Shown piece after piece: positions 1 to 8,637 of a stretch of DNA of 64,000 bases (position 1 is the stretch's first letter; every line of letters begins with the position of its first letter). The notes below the pieces were generated by a model. That model was not told the DNA's origin and made no database searches. It was given only the letters and a program-made list of their open reading frames with translations. The position numbers and the translations under genes are program-made. Source of the stretch: Pelobacter sp. Its GTDB lineage: Bacteria > Desulfobacterota > Desulfuromonadia > Geobacterales > Pseudopelobacteraceae. The stretch is taken from assembly GCA_030824515.1 (NCBI GenBank), contig JAVBXN010000057.1, positions 1 through 64,000 of the forward strand, given 5' to 3'.

Positions 1-129
1 CTTCAGATTCCTGATGCAATTATTGCCGCAACCGCCATGGAACTATCCACTCCTCTATTCACGTTCAACACCAAGGACTTCCGGTTTATTGACGGAATAC
101 TGCTCTACACCTCGCCTATCACAACCTGA
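1..129 (+). CDS. PIN-domain (VapC-like) toxin, C-terminal end only
   Basis: The window opens inside an open frame that ends in TGA and encodes the last 42 residues of a protein. The reading includes IPDAIIAATAMELSTPLFT and then FNTKDFRFIDG, which match the final part of PIN-domain ribonucleases of the VapC family: the conserved D of the PDAIIAATA helix, then TxNTKDF, whose D is one of the acidic metal ligands. The start and any VapB antitoxin lie outside the window. VapC proteins cleave RNA, often initiator tRNA, when not bound by VapB. The family call rests on motif resemblance alone. Confidence 0.7.
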   Translation, partial: LQIPDAIIAATAMELSTPLFTFNTKDFRFIDGILLYTSPITT

Positions 130-170
130 TATCGTGTTCAAATATCCTCACCAAATGTCCGAAAGTCGTA

Positions 171-206
171 CCTGACCCCAGAGGTGCCCCTGACCCCAGA
201 GGTGCC
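171..206. repeat. Tandem 18-bp REP-like repeat at left edge of island
   Basis: Two adjacent copies of CCTGACCCCAGAGGTGCC occupy 171-188 and 189-206. The preceding bases CGAAAGTCGTA extend the similarity to an inverted copy at about 8222-8270 (CGAAAGTCAAG then CCTGACCCCAGAGGTG on the minus strand). The two copies bracket the kinase/PRTase/ParB block. Confidence 0.75.
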
Positions 207-211
207 CCCTT

Positions 212-1936
212 CTAAAAAGTTGCCTTGCGGATCCCTGCCAACATGGGGAGTTCATATACAATCTCTCCATTCAATAGCGACGACATACCAGTCCTATCGC
301 ACACTTCCTTTAACTTTTCCGAGTCAATCCACCTTTGTATGTCATGGCCAAGACTCTCACACGCTTTTTGAATTTCAACTCCAGATTCAACAAAATACCT
401 TAGCCTTATTTTTATGTCATAACCCAATTTATCTGCATTAAGACTTGTTGAAAATTCACATATTTCTGAACCAGACACGTACGCAGTATCTGATAGTACC
501 AATCTCTCTAGAATACCATCATATGCCTCCGTACGTGCAAGTGCAGGATCTACATCCGATTCTCGATCCCACGTTTGAATATTATCGCAAAACGCCAGCA
601 GACTGCACACTGGAAGTACTCCGATGGACAACATACCTTTGCACTTATCGTCTAAATCCCACTTGTGGATTATTTCTGCGTAATTATGATATGCAATAGC
701 CAGTGCAGCATGTAACACAATTTTTTTCTTCTGCGAATCCAGTGTATCGATTGGAATCATATCTAACATACGGTGCGCGCTTAGAAAACCATGATCTACT
801 GCTTTTATAGTCTTACCTCCGTTTATTATGGCAAGACCAAATTTGGACACTACATTGTCAACATAATGGAAGAGAAATTTATTTGGTTCAGGAAAAGTGC
901 TGGCAAAGTCCTTTAGTAAATTCATGTTCCGAATCCACGAAGCTTCATTTCGCACTTCAGAGAGTTCTATTGTCATGCTTGGGATAAGGCTTTTTACTAA
1001 AGCTGTAAGTTGAATTTGACGTTCATCAACATAGCCGAAGTCGTGGAATAATGCCGCGAGAGTCCACGCGTACAATAATTGATCTCTGGGGGGAATCGAT
1101 CCTGATGATTTATAAAAGTTGGTGATAGCGCCATTTAGTTTTTCTGGTTCATTGAATTCTGGAATATCATGCAGCAGTCTGTAACCCACCCAAAAAACAT
1201 TCCCTGTATGCTTAACATGGTCTCTCAGTCGCGGATCTACGAGCGAAAGAAGAACCTGACTCTTTACAAGACTGAGCATGAGTTTCTGTTCTGCTTCAAG
1301 GTTTCCTTTGAACAATGGGCTTAGAATGTCCCTGAGGGTGGCAGTAAACAAACCAAATCTTCGAACGCTCGAAATATTCATAAAAAAACGATCTAGCGCA
1401 TTCCGTAATGATTCGCCTTGCCACATGTCGTTGCCTTGTGAATCTAATTTTTCCCTTGTCGGCCAATAGAAAGAAGGATCATGAGGAGTTTTTGCCTTAA
1501 CAAGATCATCAATCTCCTGAATTAGATCCTCATTCTTAGATCGTTTTGTAAGAACACGATCCGCACCTACGCGCATCGCTATTCTTGCAACTTGACCATC
1601 TCCATACTTTGTCAAAAAGACAATAGGTATACCCAAGCGTTCACTGGCGAGTGCTCGACAATACTTAAAGCCGGAGAGACTGTTTTCAGACACATCCTCT
1701 CCTTCCAATGTTAACTCATCCAGAAGCTTCTCCTCTTTGATTGTCAGTGCTGCGTCTAAGACTACTACGTCCGGTCTTTCCTTACTCACTTCAATTAAAA
1801 AATGACGAATACTTTTCTCATCAGCACCTGTATCATCATTATGTGGAAACATAAGGTATGACCACTTAACTGAATTAATAGCCGCAAGAAAATCAGCAAT
1901 CATCAAAGGTTCATTCTCAACAATGAAAAGTTTCAT
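212..1936 (-). CDS. Receiver-HD domain protein (response regulator with HD phosphohydrolase-like output)
   Basis: 574 residues. Residues 1-145 read as a receiver domain: acidic start (VENEP), phosphoacceptor-position D61 in VVVLDAAL, T109 in FLTK and K131 in VLTKRSK. Residues about 235-480 resemble an HD metal-dependent phosphohydrolase, with H240/H243 (DHVKHTGNVF), the HD doublet at about 298-299 (AALFHDFGYVDE), a further His-rich helix (IAYHNYAEIIHK) and a late Asp in LLAFCDNIQTWD. A stand-alone REC-HD protein usually acts on nucleotides or cyclic dinucleotides, but no GYP motif is visible, so c-di-GMP hydrolysis is not supported. Its start overlaps the upstream gene's stop by 4 nt (ATGA), so the two are translationally coupled and it is the likely partner of that multidomain ATPase. 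The substrate is unknown. Confidence 0.7.
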   Translation of the reverse strand: MKLFIVENEPLMIADFLAAINSVKWSYLMFPHNDDTGADEKSIRHFLIEVSKERPDVVVLDAALTIKEEKLLDELTLEGEDVSENSLSGFKYCRALASERLGIPIVFLTKYGDGQVARIAMRVGADRVLTKRSKNEDLIQEIDDLVKAKTPHDPSFYWPTREKLDSQGNDMWQGESLRNALDRFFMNISSVRRFGLFTATLRDILSPLFKGNLEAEQKLMLSLVKSQVLLSLVDPRLRDHVKHTGNVFWVGYRLLHDIPEFNEPEKLNGAITNFYKSSGSIPPRDQLLYAWTLAALFHDFGYVDERQIQLTALVKSLIPSMTIELSEVRNEASWIRNMNLLKDFASTFPEPNKFLFHYVDNVVSKFGLAIINGGKTIKAVDHGFLSAHRMLDMIPIDTLDSQKKKIVLHAALAIAYHNYAEIIHKWDLDDKCKGMLSIGVLPVCSLLAFCDNIQTWDRESDVDPALARTEAYDGILERLVLSDTAYVSGSEICEFSTSLNADKLGYDIKIRLRYFVESGVEIQKACESLGHDIQRWIDSEKLKEVCDRTGMSSLLNGEIVYELPMLAGIRKATF

Positions 1937-4900
1937 ATATCCTCCTCAGTCCATACAAGTAATTTCAGCATTACTTCAAACGAATACTCTGTCTCAGGTA
2001 TAATATAAGCTAGGTTACCGCCATACTCATTCAGACGCATTTTAACAGCTGAAAGCCCACGTAATTTTATCTGAGAAATCATTGGACGCGGAGTGCCAGT
2101 GTTAGACACTAATATCCCCACGTGGCCAGTCTTAATTTTTGCTATTCCAGTAGCTTGGGCACTAGCTTCTGGCAAACATACTCGACATTTAATAGTTGCA
2201 GTGCTGTCTTGCTCTGCAAGCTTATCAACATTATCAATTAATTGAATCATTGCTGTCGAGAGTACTGTTGGGTCAATCAGAACCCTTACAGAACTGTGCT
2301 GTAATAGATCGTCCATATTCATTTTTATAGCATCTTTAGACCGCCTAACTGGAGAGTATCTTTCCCAAGCTTTATTGAGAGTGTTTGACAAATTTGGGGT
2401 GAAATTGCCAATTACATCAACGGCCCTGCAACGCTCCCCCTCTCCGGGAAACCATCTTTTATAATTACGTAAGAAGATAGTTTTAACTTTAAGGTAATTC
2501 GTTAGCATTTCAGAGCCATTTAGGCAGTTACAGAGCCTCCGTAGCTCTTGAATATCCTGTTCTGTTTCAGTCTGAAGTACCTTAAGTAATTCTTCCTCCA
2601 TTTTGCTTACAGACTGCAATACTCTTGTTGCTTTAAGCAAATCCGAAAAAATGCCTGTACAAGCTTGAGTCCTACGAATATTTTCAGGTGCACCATCTGC
2701 GATGCCTTCACCGGGTCGAAGGTTAAAAATATCAACAAGCTCATCTACCTCATGCCGTCCGTAAAAGTGGTTTCGACGGCCTTTTTTTGCAAATTCTGCC
2801 AACATTTTAACAGCATCACCAATACTGTTTATTCTCTTTTCACCCTCCGATAAATATGTGACAAACCAGTCAATCATTAGAGCAGCTTTTTCAGACATAT
2901 TTTTTCTGTCTATTTGACTGATATTTTCTTTGAGCGAATTTCGAATATTTCTCCATTCGTTTTCTGTTCGTTCTGGAGGCATAAAACAAATTAGACACGA
3001 ATCAAGAACGGAGGCTACTCCCCCTGCCACGAGTCTATTGTTAAACAACTTTGCCAATTTCATAAGTAAGCAACTAAAAACGCGCTCAACTTCGTTTTGA
3101 GTTGGACGCATACGAATATAGCGCAGGGTTAGAACTTGAAGAATTTCCAACGTATCGTCAATATCATCATCTTTGCCATTTTGGGGTAGATATCCATTTT
3201 TATCCAAGGACATATCGATTAACGCTTCGAGTTCCTTGCAAAGGGTAGTGACCATTTCTTCAGAACTGTTTCCATTTAATAATCCGTAAAGGAATCCAGC
3301 GCGGCTTCTAACATGAACACGAACGGATATTGACTCAGCATCAGCGTCATGCCTTGGGTCACTAAAGAGATTCTTCAGCACATCTTTATAAGCTTTCCGT
3401 TCAATTGCTGAAAGATATCCGGCAATCCGTATCGCTTCATACGAGGAGAATCGTTCTTCCCGTTGGTTTTCATCGTTCTGTCTTTTGTCAAAGTGACGTC
3501 TTTCGTGGGAATACAGGACCTCACTTCGAATAATCCACCACGAAAGGAATTCCTTTGCGTAAAGGCAGTATTTTATTGAATTTTTTGCATGTTCAAGTTC
3601 CTTGATTTGACGACACTGCGGACAAAGTTCTTCCGAATCGGCGGCTAAAGGCAGGCATAAAAAAGTAGAAAAATGTATCCGACCTGCTGCGACTTTTGCC
3701 AATCCTTTCCAAAAGTCCCCTGAGACCCTTGGCAGACGATTAAGAAATGCAACCACATGTATTGAGAACTTAGATTCATCTCCATGAGAGACTTCAACAA
3801 ATTGCTTGTCATAGTAGTTGCAATCAATGCGTGCCAATTCAGCAATTATGCTTTCCACTGTAGTTCCGGAACAAACAGCATCATCGAGAATCAGAACTGA
3901 TTTTTCTGAGAATTTATTCCAATGTACAGGATCAGGGTGCGGGGTAAAACGAGTAAGCGTGTAACTAGTACCCTGAGTACCTCTCCCTCTATATGTCCGG
4001 CATGCCATAGTGAACTCAACTAACAAATCACCATCTACGAAGCGTTGTTTAAGATCATCCGCAAGTATGTATGAGCTGGAATGGTTAGGATAAACAACTA
4101 GTCGTATGTCATTAGAGATAATGTATTGAAAGAGCGCTGTGACCATTAGATTACGATATTCTCTGCAAGATAGAATCTTCTCAACATCCACGAAAACCTC
4201 AGAATGATGGCTCCCATGCTGATAATGTCCAAAACGTACTGCACCTATTGATGTCATTAAATCTAAAGAACGTTTGGCATCATTAAAGTAGCCATGATTC
4301 TCTATAAGTGGACCAGTGCCGGAGTAGTTCTTTTCGAAAAATTCATCTACTGGATTGATACTTGTAACCCTCTTTGGAACGACGGTCTCAGGATGGACAT
4401 AATAGGCAGGGCGCAAATCCGGACAATGCGGCTCCGGGTCGTTGTACAAGCAGACAATATTACTGCTATAGATTCCGTCAAGGTCTGGACCACTTTCCCG
4501 ATCCTCTTTTGTTCGGATGTCTGCAAGTGCTATTAAACCCGCCATTTTAACATTAAAGCGCTTTGTCAACGAATCCGCAATTTGATAAGCTGTTTGCCCA
4601 CTTGCAATGACGTCAGTAAAAACCAGCACATTCTCACCTGTACGTATGCCAATTTCGTCAATCGATGTATGGATCTCTTCGTATGATGCAAATACATGGT
4701 GCGAGCAAATTATTCCGTATTCCGTAAGACCATCAACAATCTTGTGTACGAACCAATGTAATGGTGAAGTACAAGACACGACCCACTCAATTCGTCTACT
4801 AGGCAGTTGTCTGGCGATATCAAATGCTATGGATGTAAGTTCTTGCGTTAGTTCCATAGCAATTGGGCTGTCCACAAGTGCATCTGATCTGAAGTAGCGC

Positions 4901-7062
4901 TTTACGACCCGAGTACTGTGAAGCAATCGAACACCCTCTTTTTCATTTGTGGGGTTGAAGCATACGGGCGGTTTGGTAAATACTTCACGAAACTCATTTA
5001 AGAAAAGGGAGCGTGTTTCGGACTCAATCTCCCCCAAACTGAAAACAGATTGAAAACGGCCGGTATATTCTATTTCGTTGCCATCACGAGACCTTTGTTT
5101 TTCTGCTCGAAAAAGAGAACATCGCCTGATCAAAGTATCAAGATGGAAATATGCTTGGGACTTTTGAATAGCTTGAAAGTCTTCATTTTGAACACTTCTG
5201 CGAACAAAAGTGTCAATTAACGACAATGGCTTTGAGCTACGGTTGGTAAGAATTTGTGTAAGACAACCTCTGTAAAATGCTTCAGTGCGGTTTTCTTTTT
5301 GATCAGTAAGCTTTCTCTGGATATCACATAATATTTTTTTCCGAATCTCATCTGGAATAGAATTTTCACCATCAAGTCCTAACCAAAACGGCTCTCTATG
5401 CTCGGCTGTAAAAGTGCAGATCGGAATAGGATTTCCAAGTTTCGAATACATACTGATTGCAGTTCCAAGAAGACCGCATAATCCCTTGGGCAAGTTTACG
5501 AACACAAATGGTCGCATCTGCTTTGGGTCGGTATCTGACAATACTTTGGCTATCTCAGCTAGTATGGTATGAAATAGTCTCTTTGATTCTCTCAGTTCAC
5601 CCCAATCAACAACTAACAGACCCTTTCGCCGTAACTTAGTTATATCCTCCTCAACTTTTCGCAATATTATTGCGTCTAAAATTGACTTTGCGCACACCAT
5701 TAACTCGTTAGACTCAAAGTGACCGCTATCCGGATGAAGGGGCAAGCTATCTCTAACTTTAAATATCCCTGTGCTAGATCCTTTGAGAGCTAACCCTCTA
5801 AAATCAGTCGTTTGGGCTGTTATCTTTTGGATGTTAATATCAACATTAACTGAATGCATAGGCACAGCAAGGCAAATCCCTGCTCCACCTGTTTTGCACC
5901 ACGCGAATTGTAACTTTTGAGGTTGTCCATAACTATGAATGCGCGTTATCTGACTAACGGCTGCACCATCGCTCTCGATGCATGCAGCACCTCCCATGCC
6001 TAGAACAGCATTCTCTCTAAGATATTGAAGGCCCTTAACCTCGTTAGCTCTGTCATATTTAGAAGTACCGAGCTGATCCATTGCGAATGCGATCAAGCGA
6101 GCATTCTTATCTGACCAAGATGCTGGCTCCGCAAATTCTCTGTCTAATTTCTCATCCACGTAGTGCAGGCGATTGTCAGCACTAAATAATTCTTTTTGTT
6201 CTGCGCTAAAAATTAACTTCTCATGTACAATATCAAGTCCACGAGGTATTCCGGCTCCATTATCTAAAACCGATATTTGTAGGACCCCTATATCAGTATT
6301 AGTTTTTTGGATTAAAGAAGGGACTGGTGCTTTATTCCAGACTTGCAACAGTCGAAATTGCATGTCTTCTTTTAAGCTCCATTCATCAGGTAGAGATCGA
6401 GATGTCCAAACTCTGACAATCGCAAGGCCAATGGCATCACCGCCATCAGAGCGAGAATGTTCATGAACATTTCGCCTCAACTGCTGGAGCATTAAATGCC
6501 GAAATTTCCTGTTCTCTACCAAGTCCCATGATGAATTCGCACCAGAAGGGCGCAGACTAGACCTAATAAATGAGTCAAGTTGTTTTTCTTCACGACTTCC
6601 AGCAGCAAAATGCTTTCGATCGTGACAACACAACATTGGGATAACTGCACTTGCTGGGGCTGGCCACTGTAAGCCGCGCAATGGATCACTCTCCAAGAGT
6701 TCGGCATCGTCCTTAAGTACATCCTTTAGATGCTTACTGCCAAATAAGTGACCAGAGGCGCAAAATTCTGGCAAACCTACCGCCCATAGCTGCCTTAAGA
6801 CTGCTTGCTTATTGGGGTCCAGGAATGCAAACCTAAAGCCACTGTTGCTCACTCGGTTCTCTAGTATCCTCAATTGTCTTTGAATGAAAATCAATTTAAG
6901 TAATGTGTAGTCGTCGAAGAAACAGACTTCCGACCAGTCGAAAACGATGTTTTCTGATGTTCTGCCCAGAAAGTTCTGTAACTGTTTGCTGAATAACCAT
7001 GACAATTCGGAGTCAATCACGAAGGGAGGGAGTTTTACTGAATGTTTTTGCATATTATCCAT
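1933..7062 (-). CDS. Giant STAS-GHKL-PRTase-PRTase-GHKL multidomain protein
   Basis: 1709 residues from the ATG at 7062 (MDNMQKH), chosen because GAGG lies 7-8 nt upstream; the frame stays open to 7167 without a ribosome site. Order: residues 1-110 STAS-like; 185-405 GHKL ATPase (N-box RRNVHEH at about 197, VLDNGAGIP at about 266, GLQYLRENAVLGMGG at about 344); 470-550 a second STAS-like segment; 710-890 phosphoribosyltransferase-like with PRPP loop VLVFTDVIASGQTAY at about 812; 930-1140 a second such domain with VLILDDAVCSGTTVE at about 1056; a CPQC...C zinc knuckle at about 1147; a long helical part; and a C-terminal GHKL-like ATPase from about 1590 (QLIDNVDKLAEQ, VSNTGTP, RGLSAVKMRL). No HisKA dimerisation helix is visible. 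Coupled to the REC-HD gene. I do not recognise the architecture as a named system; a nucleotide-based sensing or conflict role is inference. Confidence 0.75.
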   Translation of the reverse strand: MDNMQKHSVKLPPFVIDSELSWLFSKQLQNFLGRTSENIVFDWSEVCFFDDYTLLKLIFIQRQLRILENRVSNSGFRFAFLDPNKQAVLRQLWAVGLPEFCASGHLFGSKHLKDVLKDDAELLESDPLRGLQWPAPASAVIPMLCCHDRKHFAAGSREEKQLDSFIRSSLRPSGANSSWDLVENRKFRHLMLQQLRRNVHEHSRSDGGDAIGLAIVRVWTSRSLPDEWSLKEDMQFRLLQVWNKAPVPSLIQKTNTDIGVLQISVLDNGAGIPRGLDIVHEKLIFSAEQKELFSADNRLHYVDEKLDREFAEPASWSDKNARLIAFAMDQLGTSKYDRANEVKGLQYLRENAVLGMGGAACIESDGAAVSQITRIHSYGQPQKLQFAWCKTGGAGICLAVPMHSVNVDINIQKITAQTTDFRGLALKGSSTGIFKVRDSLPLHPDSGHFESNELMVCAKSILDAIILRKVEEDITKLRRKGLLVVDWGELRESKRLFHTILAEIAKVLSDTDPKQMRPFVFVNLPKGLCGLLGTAISMYSKLGNPIPICTFTAEHREPFWLGLDGENSIPDEIRKKILCDIQRKLTDQKENRTEAFYRGCLTQILTNRSSKPLSLIDTFVRRSVQNEDFQAIQKSQAYFHLDTLIRRCSLFRAEKQRSRDGNEIEYTGRFQSVFSLGEIESETRSLFLNEFREVFTKPPVCFNPTNEKEGVRLLHSTRVVKRYFRSDALVDSPIAMELTQELTSIAFDIARQLPSRRIEWVVSCTSPLHWFVHKIVDGLTEYGIICSHHVFASYEEIHTSIDEIGIRTGENVLVFTDVIASGQTAYQIADSLTKRFNVKMAGLIALADIRTKEDRESGPDLDGIYSSNIVCLYNDPEPHCPDLRPAYYVHPETVVPKRVTSINPVDEFFEKNYSGTGPLIENHGYFNDAKRSLDLMTSIGAVRFGHYQHGSHHSEVFVDVEKILSCREYRNLMVTALFQYIISNDIRLVVYPNHSSSYILADDLKQRFVDGDLLVEFTMACRTYRGRGTQGTSYTLTRFTPHPDPVHWNKFSEKSVLILDDAVCSGTTVESIIAELARIDCNYYDKQFVEVSHGDESKFSIHVVAFLNRLPRVSGDFWKGLAKVAAGRIHFSTFLCLPLAADSEELCPQCRQIKELEHAKNSIKYCLYAKEFLSWWIIRSEVLYSHERRHFDKRQNDENQREERFSSYEAIRIAGYLSAIERKAYKDVLKNLFSDPRHDADAESISVRVHVRSRAGFLYGLLNGNSSEEMVTTLCKELEALIDMSLDKNGYLPQNGKDDDIDDTLEILQVLTLRYIRMRPTQNEVERVFSCLLMKLAKLFNNRLVAGGVASVLDSCLICFMPPERTENEWRNIRNSLKENISQIDRKNMSEKAALMIDWFVTYLSEGEKRINSIGDAVKMLAEFAKKGRRNHFYGRHEVDELVDIFNLRPGEGIADGAPENIRRTQACTGIFSDLLKATRVLQSVSKMEEELLKVLQTETEQDIQELRRLCNCLNGSEMLTNYLKVKTIFLRNYKRWFPGEGERCRAVDVIGNFTPNLSNTLNKAWERYSPVRRSKDAIKMNMDDLLQHSSVRVLIDPTVLSTAMIQLIDNVDKLAEQDSTATIKCRVCLPEASAQATGIAKIKTGHVGILVSNTGTPRPMISQIKLRGLSAVKMRLNEYGGNLAYIIPETEYSFEVMLKLLVWTEEDI

Positions 7063-7083
7063 TGGTTTTCCTCTGATACCAGC

Positions 7084-7123
7084 AAAGTAACCCAGAAGGG
7101 TCGAAAGTAACCCAGAAGGGTCG
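7084..7123. repeat. Perfect 20-bp tandem repeat just upstream of the giant gene
   Basis: AAAGTAACCCAGAAGGGTCG occurs twice in direct succession (7084-7103, 7104-7123), ending about 20 nt upstream of the chosen start codon of the multidomain gene on the minus strand. The 20-bp period is not a multiple of three, which argues against the longer frame to 7167 being coding here. It could be a binding site for a repressor or a slippage product. Confidence 0.8.
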
Positions 7124-7235
7124 CGTCTCAACTCCATACAAAAGAGGATGACCATAGGGGCTGCCATTTTTCATATTTCAGCGCAATCTTCATTTCTACC
7201 ATTCAAAATTCTGCTGACTGGTTCAACCACACCCC

Positions 7236-7255
7236 AATTCCGGCCGGCCGGAATT
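7236..7255. promoter_or_regulatory. Perfect 20-bp palindrome between ParB and giant gene
   Basis: AATTCCGGCCGGCCGGAATT reads the same on both strands. It lies 174 bp upstream of the multidomain gene's start and 87 bp downstream of the parB-like stop, in otherwise AT-rich DNA. It could be an operator, a ParB-type centromere-like site, or a terminator hairpin without a T-tract. The sequence alone does not decide. Confidence 0.6.
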
Positions 7256-7341
7256 CATAGCTAACCATATGATAAATAACAATACTACCCTAAAAACACC
7301 CCATTTTTTTCAGCGCCCTTACAGCCCACCCCAACTCGTCC

Positions 7342-8154
7342 TTACTTACCCTTAAGCGCCTTCATCTTTTGGTACAACATGCTCCGCATCTTCTCCAAAT
7401 TCAGATGCAGCGCCACCTTCTGCTCGGCACTCAACTTGGTATCATCCAGCGTATAAAGCCGGTCGTAGAACTGATCCACAAATGTCAGATCAATCGGCGC
7501 ATCCGCCGGTTTCGGCTTGGCGGTCTTCTTCCTGATCTCGCCACGGGTGAGGCCGCTCTCCTTGTACTTGGTGTAGAGAGCGGTCATCTTTTCCGGAGTC
7601 TTCTGCCGAGCGATGAGCACGAGGATACTCCGCCCCGCCTTTGGATCATTGCGGCAGTCGTCCTTAACCGCCACCGGCAGTTTGTTGAGTGAGAGGATTT
7701 CGGAAAGGGTCGAATCGGATTTACCAAGAGCCGTGGCCAAATCGCTGAGCGCATAATCATGCAGCGCCCGCAAACGCTCAACCGCCTCAGCCTCTTCGAT
7801 AGCAGTCAAATTCTCCCGCAGCAAATTCTCGATAATGGAAATCTCCGCCGGTTCACCGTCGGTAAGGATCGCCGGGATTGTTGCCAACCCGGCTTTCACA
7901 GATGCCTGGTAGCGACGCTCCCCGGAGACAATGATAAACAACCCATCCGCCCCCTCCCGCACAAGTATCGGCTGCAACACGCCATGGCTGGTAATGGAAG
8001 CCGCCAGCTCTGCCAACGCCTGCTCGTCAAAAAACTTGCGCGGCTGCTCCGGGTCCGGTTGCACGTCGTAGATATTCAGCTCGTACAACTTGCCTTTTTC
8101 ATATACAGCCGGTTCAGTTGCCGCTGCCGCCGCTTTAGCTTTCAATGCAACCAT
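7342..8154 (-). CDS. ParB/RepB/Spo0J-family DNA-binding protein, no adjacent ParA
   Basis: 270 residues from the ATG at 8154, preceded by AAGGAGTCAAGCCG; an upstream in-frame ATG at 8211 lacks such a site. Residues about 25-115 carry the ParB N-terminal nuclease-like/CTP-binding fold: QPDPEQPRKFFDE, then SHGVLQPILVRE and IVSGERRYQASVKAG (GERR box). A helix-turn-helix follows at about 130-165 (LSDLATALGKSDSTLSEILSL). The C-terminus is a lysine-rich helical tail instead of a clear dimerisation domain. ParB proteins bind parS and spread using CTP; solitary copies on mobile elements often act as regulators. No ParA gene lies in the flanks visible here, so an orphan or regulatory role for the neighbouring island genes is plausible but unproven. 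Confidence 0.8.
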   Translation of the reverse strand: MVALKAKAAAAATEPAVYEKGKLYELNIYDVQPDPEQPRKFFDEQALAELAASITSHGVLQPILVREGADGLFIIVSGERRYQASVKAGLATIPAILTDGEPAEISIIENLLRENLTAIEEAEAVERLRALHDYALSDLATALGKSDSTLSEILSLNKLPVAVKDDCRNDPKAGRSILVLIARQKTPEKMTALYTKYKESGLTRGEIRKKTAKPKPADAPIDLTFVDQFYDRLYTLDDTKLSAEQKVALHLNLEKMRSMLYQKMKALKGK

Positions 8155-8221
8155 CGGCTTGACTCCTTTCAAATAACAATTTTTTCCTGACAATGATATT
8201 CGGCATGACATCTAAAAAGCA

Positions 8222-8275
8222 TTGGAACACCTCTGGGAACACCTCTGGGGTCAGGCTTGACTTTCGGATATTTGA
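8222..8275. repeat. REP-like repeat, right edge of island, inverted relative to 171-206
   Basis: GGAACACCTCT and GGGAACACCTCTGGGGTCAGG followed by CTTGACTTTCGGATATTTG mirror, on the other strand, the block at about 150-206 (CGAAAGT..., CCTGACCCCAGAGGTG). As on the left, the CACCTCTGG core is present in tandem. It lies directly upstream of the truncated transposase start. Confidence 0.65.
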
Positions 8276-8286
8276 TGTGAATCGCC

Positions 8287-8349
8287 ATGGCTCGCAAACC
8301 TCGGGAGACTTATGGGGTCGTGCCCCCATTAATCATTTATTGCGTCTAA
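8287..8349 (+). pseudogene. Remnant of REP-associated tyrosine transposase (RAYT)
   Basis: A 20-codon frame begins MARKPRETYG, the typical opening of REP-associated tyrosine transposases (MARKPRxxxxGAxYHV). After codon 10 the similarity stops at GGGGTCGTGCCCCCATTAAT, a sequence of the kind that flanks such genes, and the frame closes at a TAA. The body, including the HUH motif and catalytic Tyr, is missing, which suggests an internal deletion between flanking GGGGTC repeats. The family call rests on seven to ten residues plus the adjacent REP sequence. Confidence 0.5.
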
Positions 8350-8637
8350 TTGGAGGGAGATAGTTCTCCACCTGTGACAACGTCATAAATGAAGCACTTC
8401 ATTCCCACTCCAAATCACCACTCACCCAACAATCTCATTACCCGGTTTGGCATTCTTGAAGTTGATCGCCTTGGTCTCGCCTGTAAAAGCTTTTGGGGTC
8501 TGACTTCCAAGTTGTTAAGACAGGATGCCAACTTATCATCTTCGAAGCCTGACCCGGCAGAACTATTTAAACAACCTTAATTAATCCATATCTACTGAAC
8601 ATACAGTGAGGCACATAGCAGCATTCTTAATGCATTA
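8350..8637. other. Gene-poor stretch with a coding relic and a repeat fragment
   Basis: No complete gene is seen. On the minus strand 8422-8508 an open frame without a start ends TGETKAINFKNAKPGNEIVG followed by a stop, which looks like the tail of a lost protein. It is cut at about 8497 by GGTCTGACTTCCAAGTTGTTA, a sequence that recurs in similar form (GTCAGGCTTCCAAGTTGCTA) at about 14888-14910. The stretch reads as decayed accessory DNA. Confidence 0.45.

Noticed and set aside
212-1936. REC-HD protein as a c-di-GMP phosphodiesterase of HD-GYP type
   Set aside because: The HD doublet is present, but no GYP triplet or HHExxDGxGYP-like motif is seen.
7063-7167. Longer start of the giant protein at 7167 (adds 35 residues)
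   Set aside because: The extension contains a 20-bp tandem repeat out of codon phase and lacks a ribosome site, whereas ATG 7062 has GAGG at good spacing.
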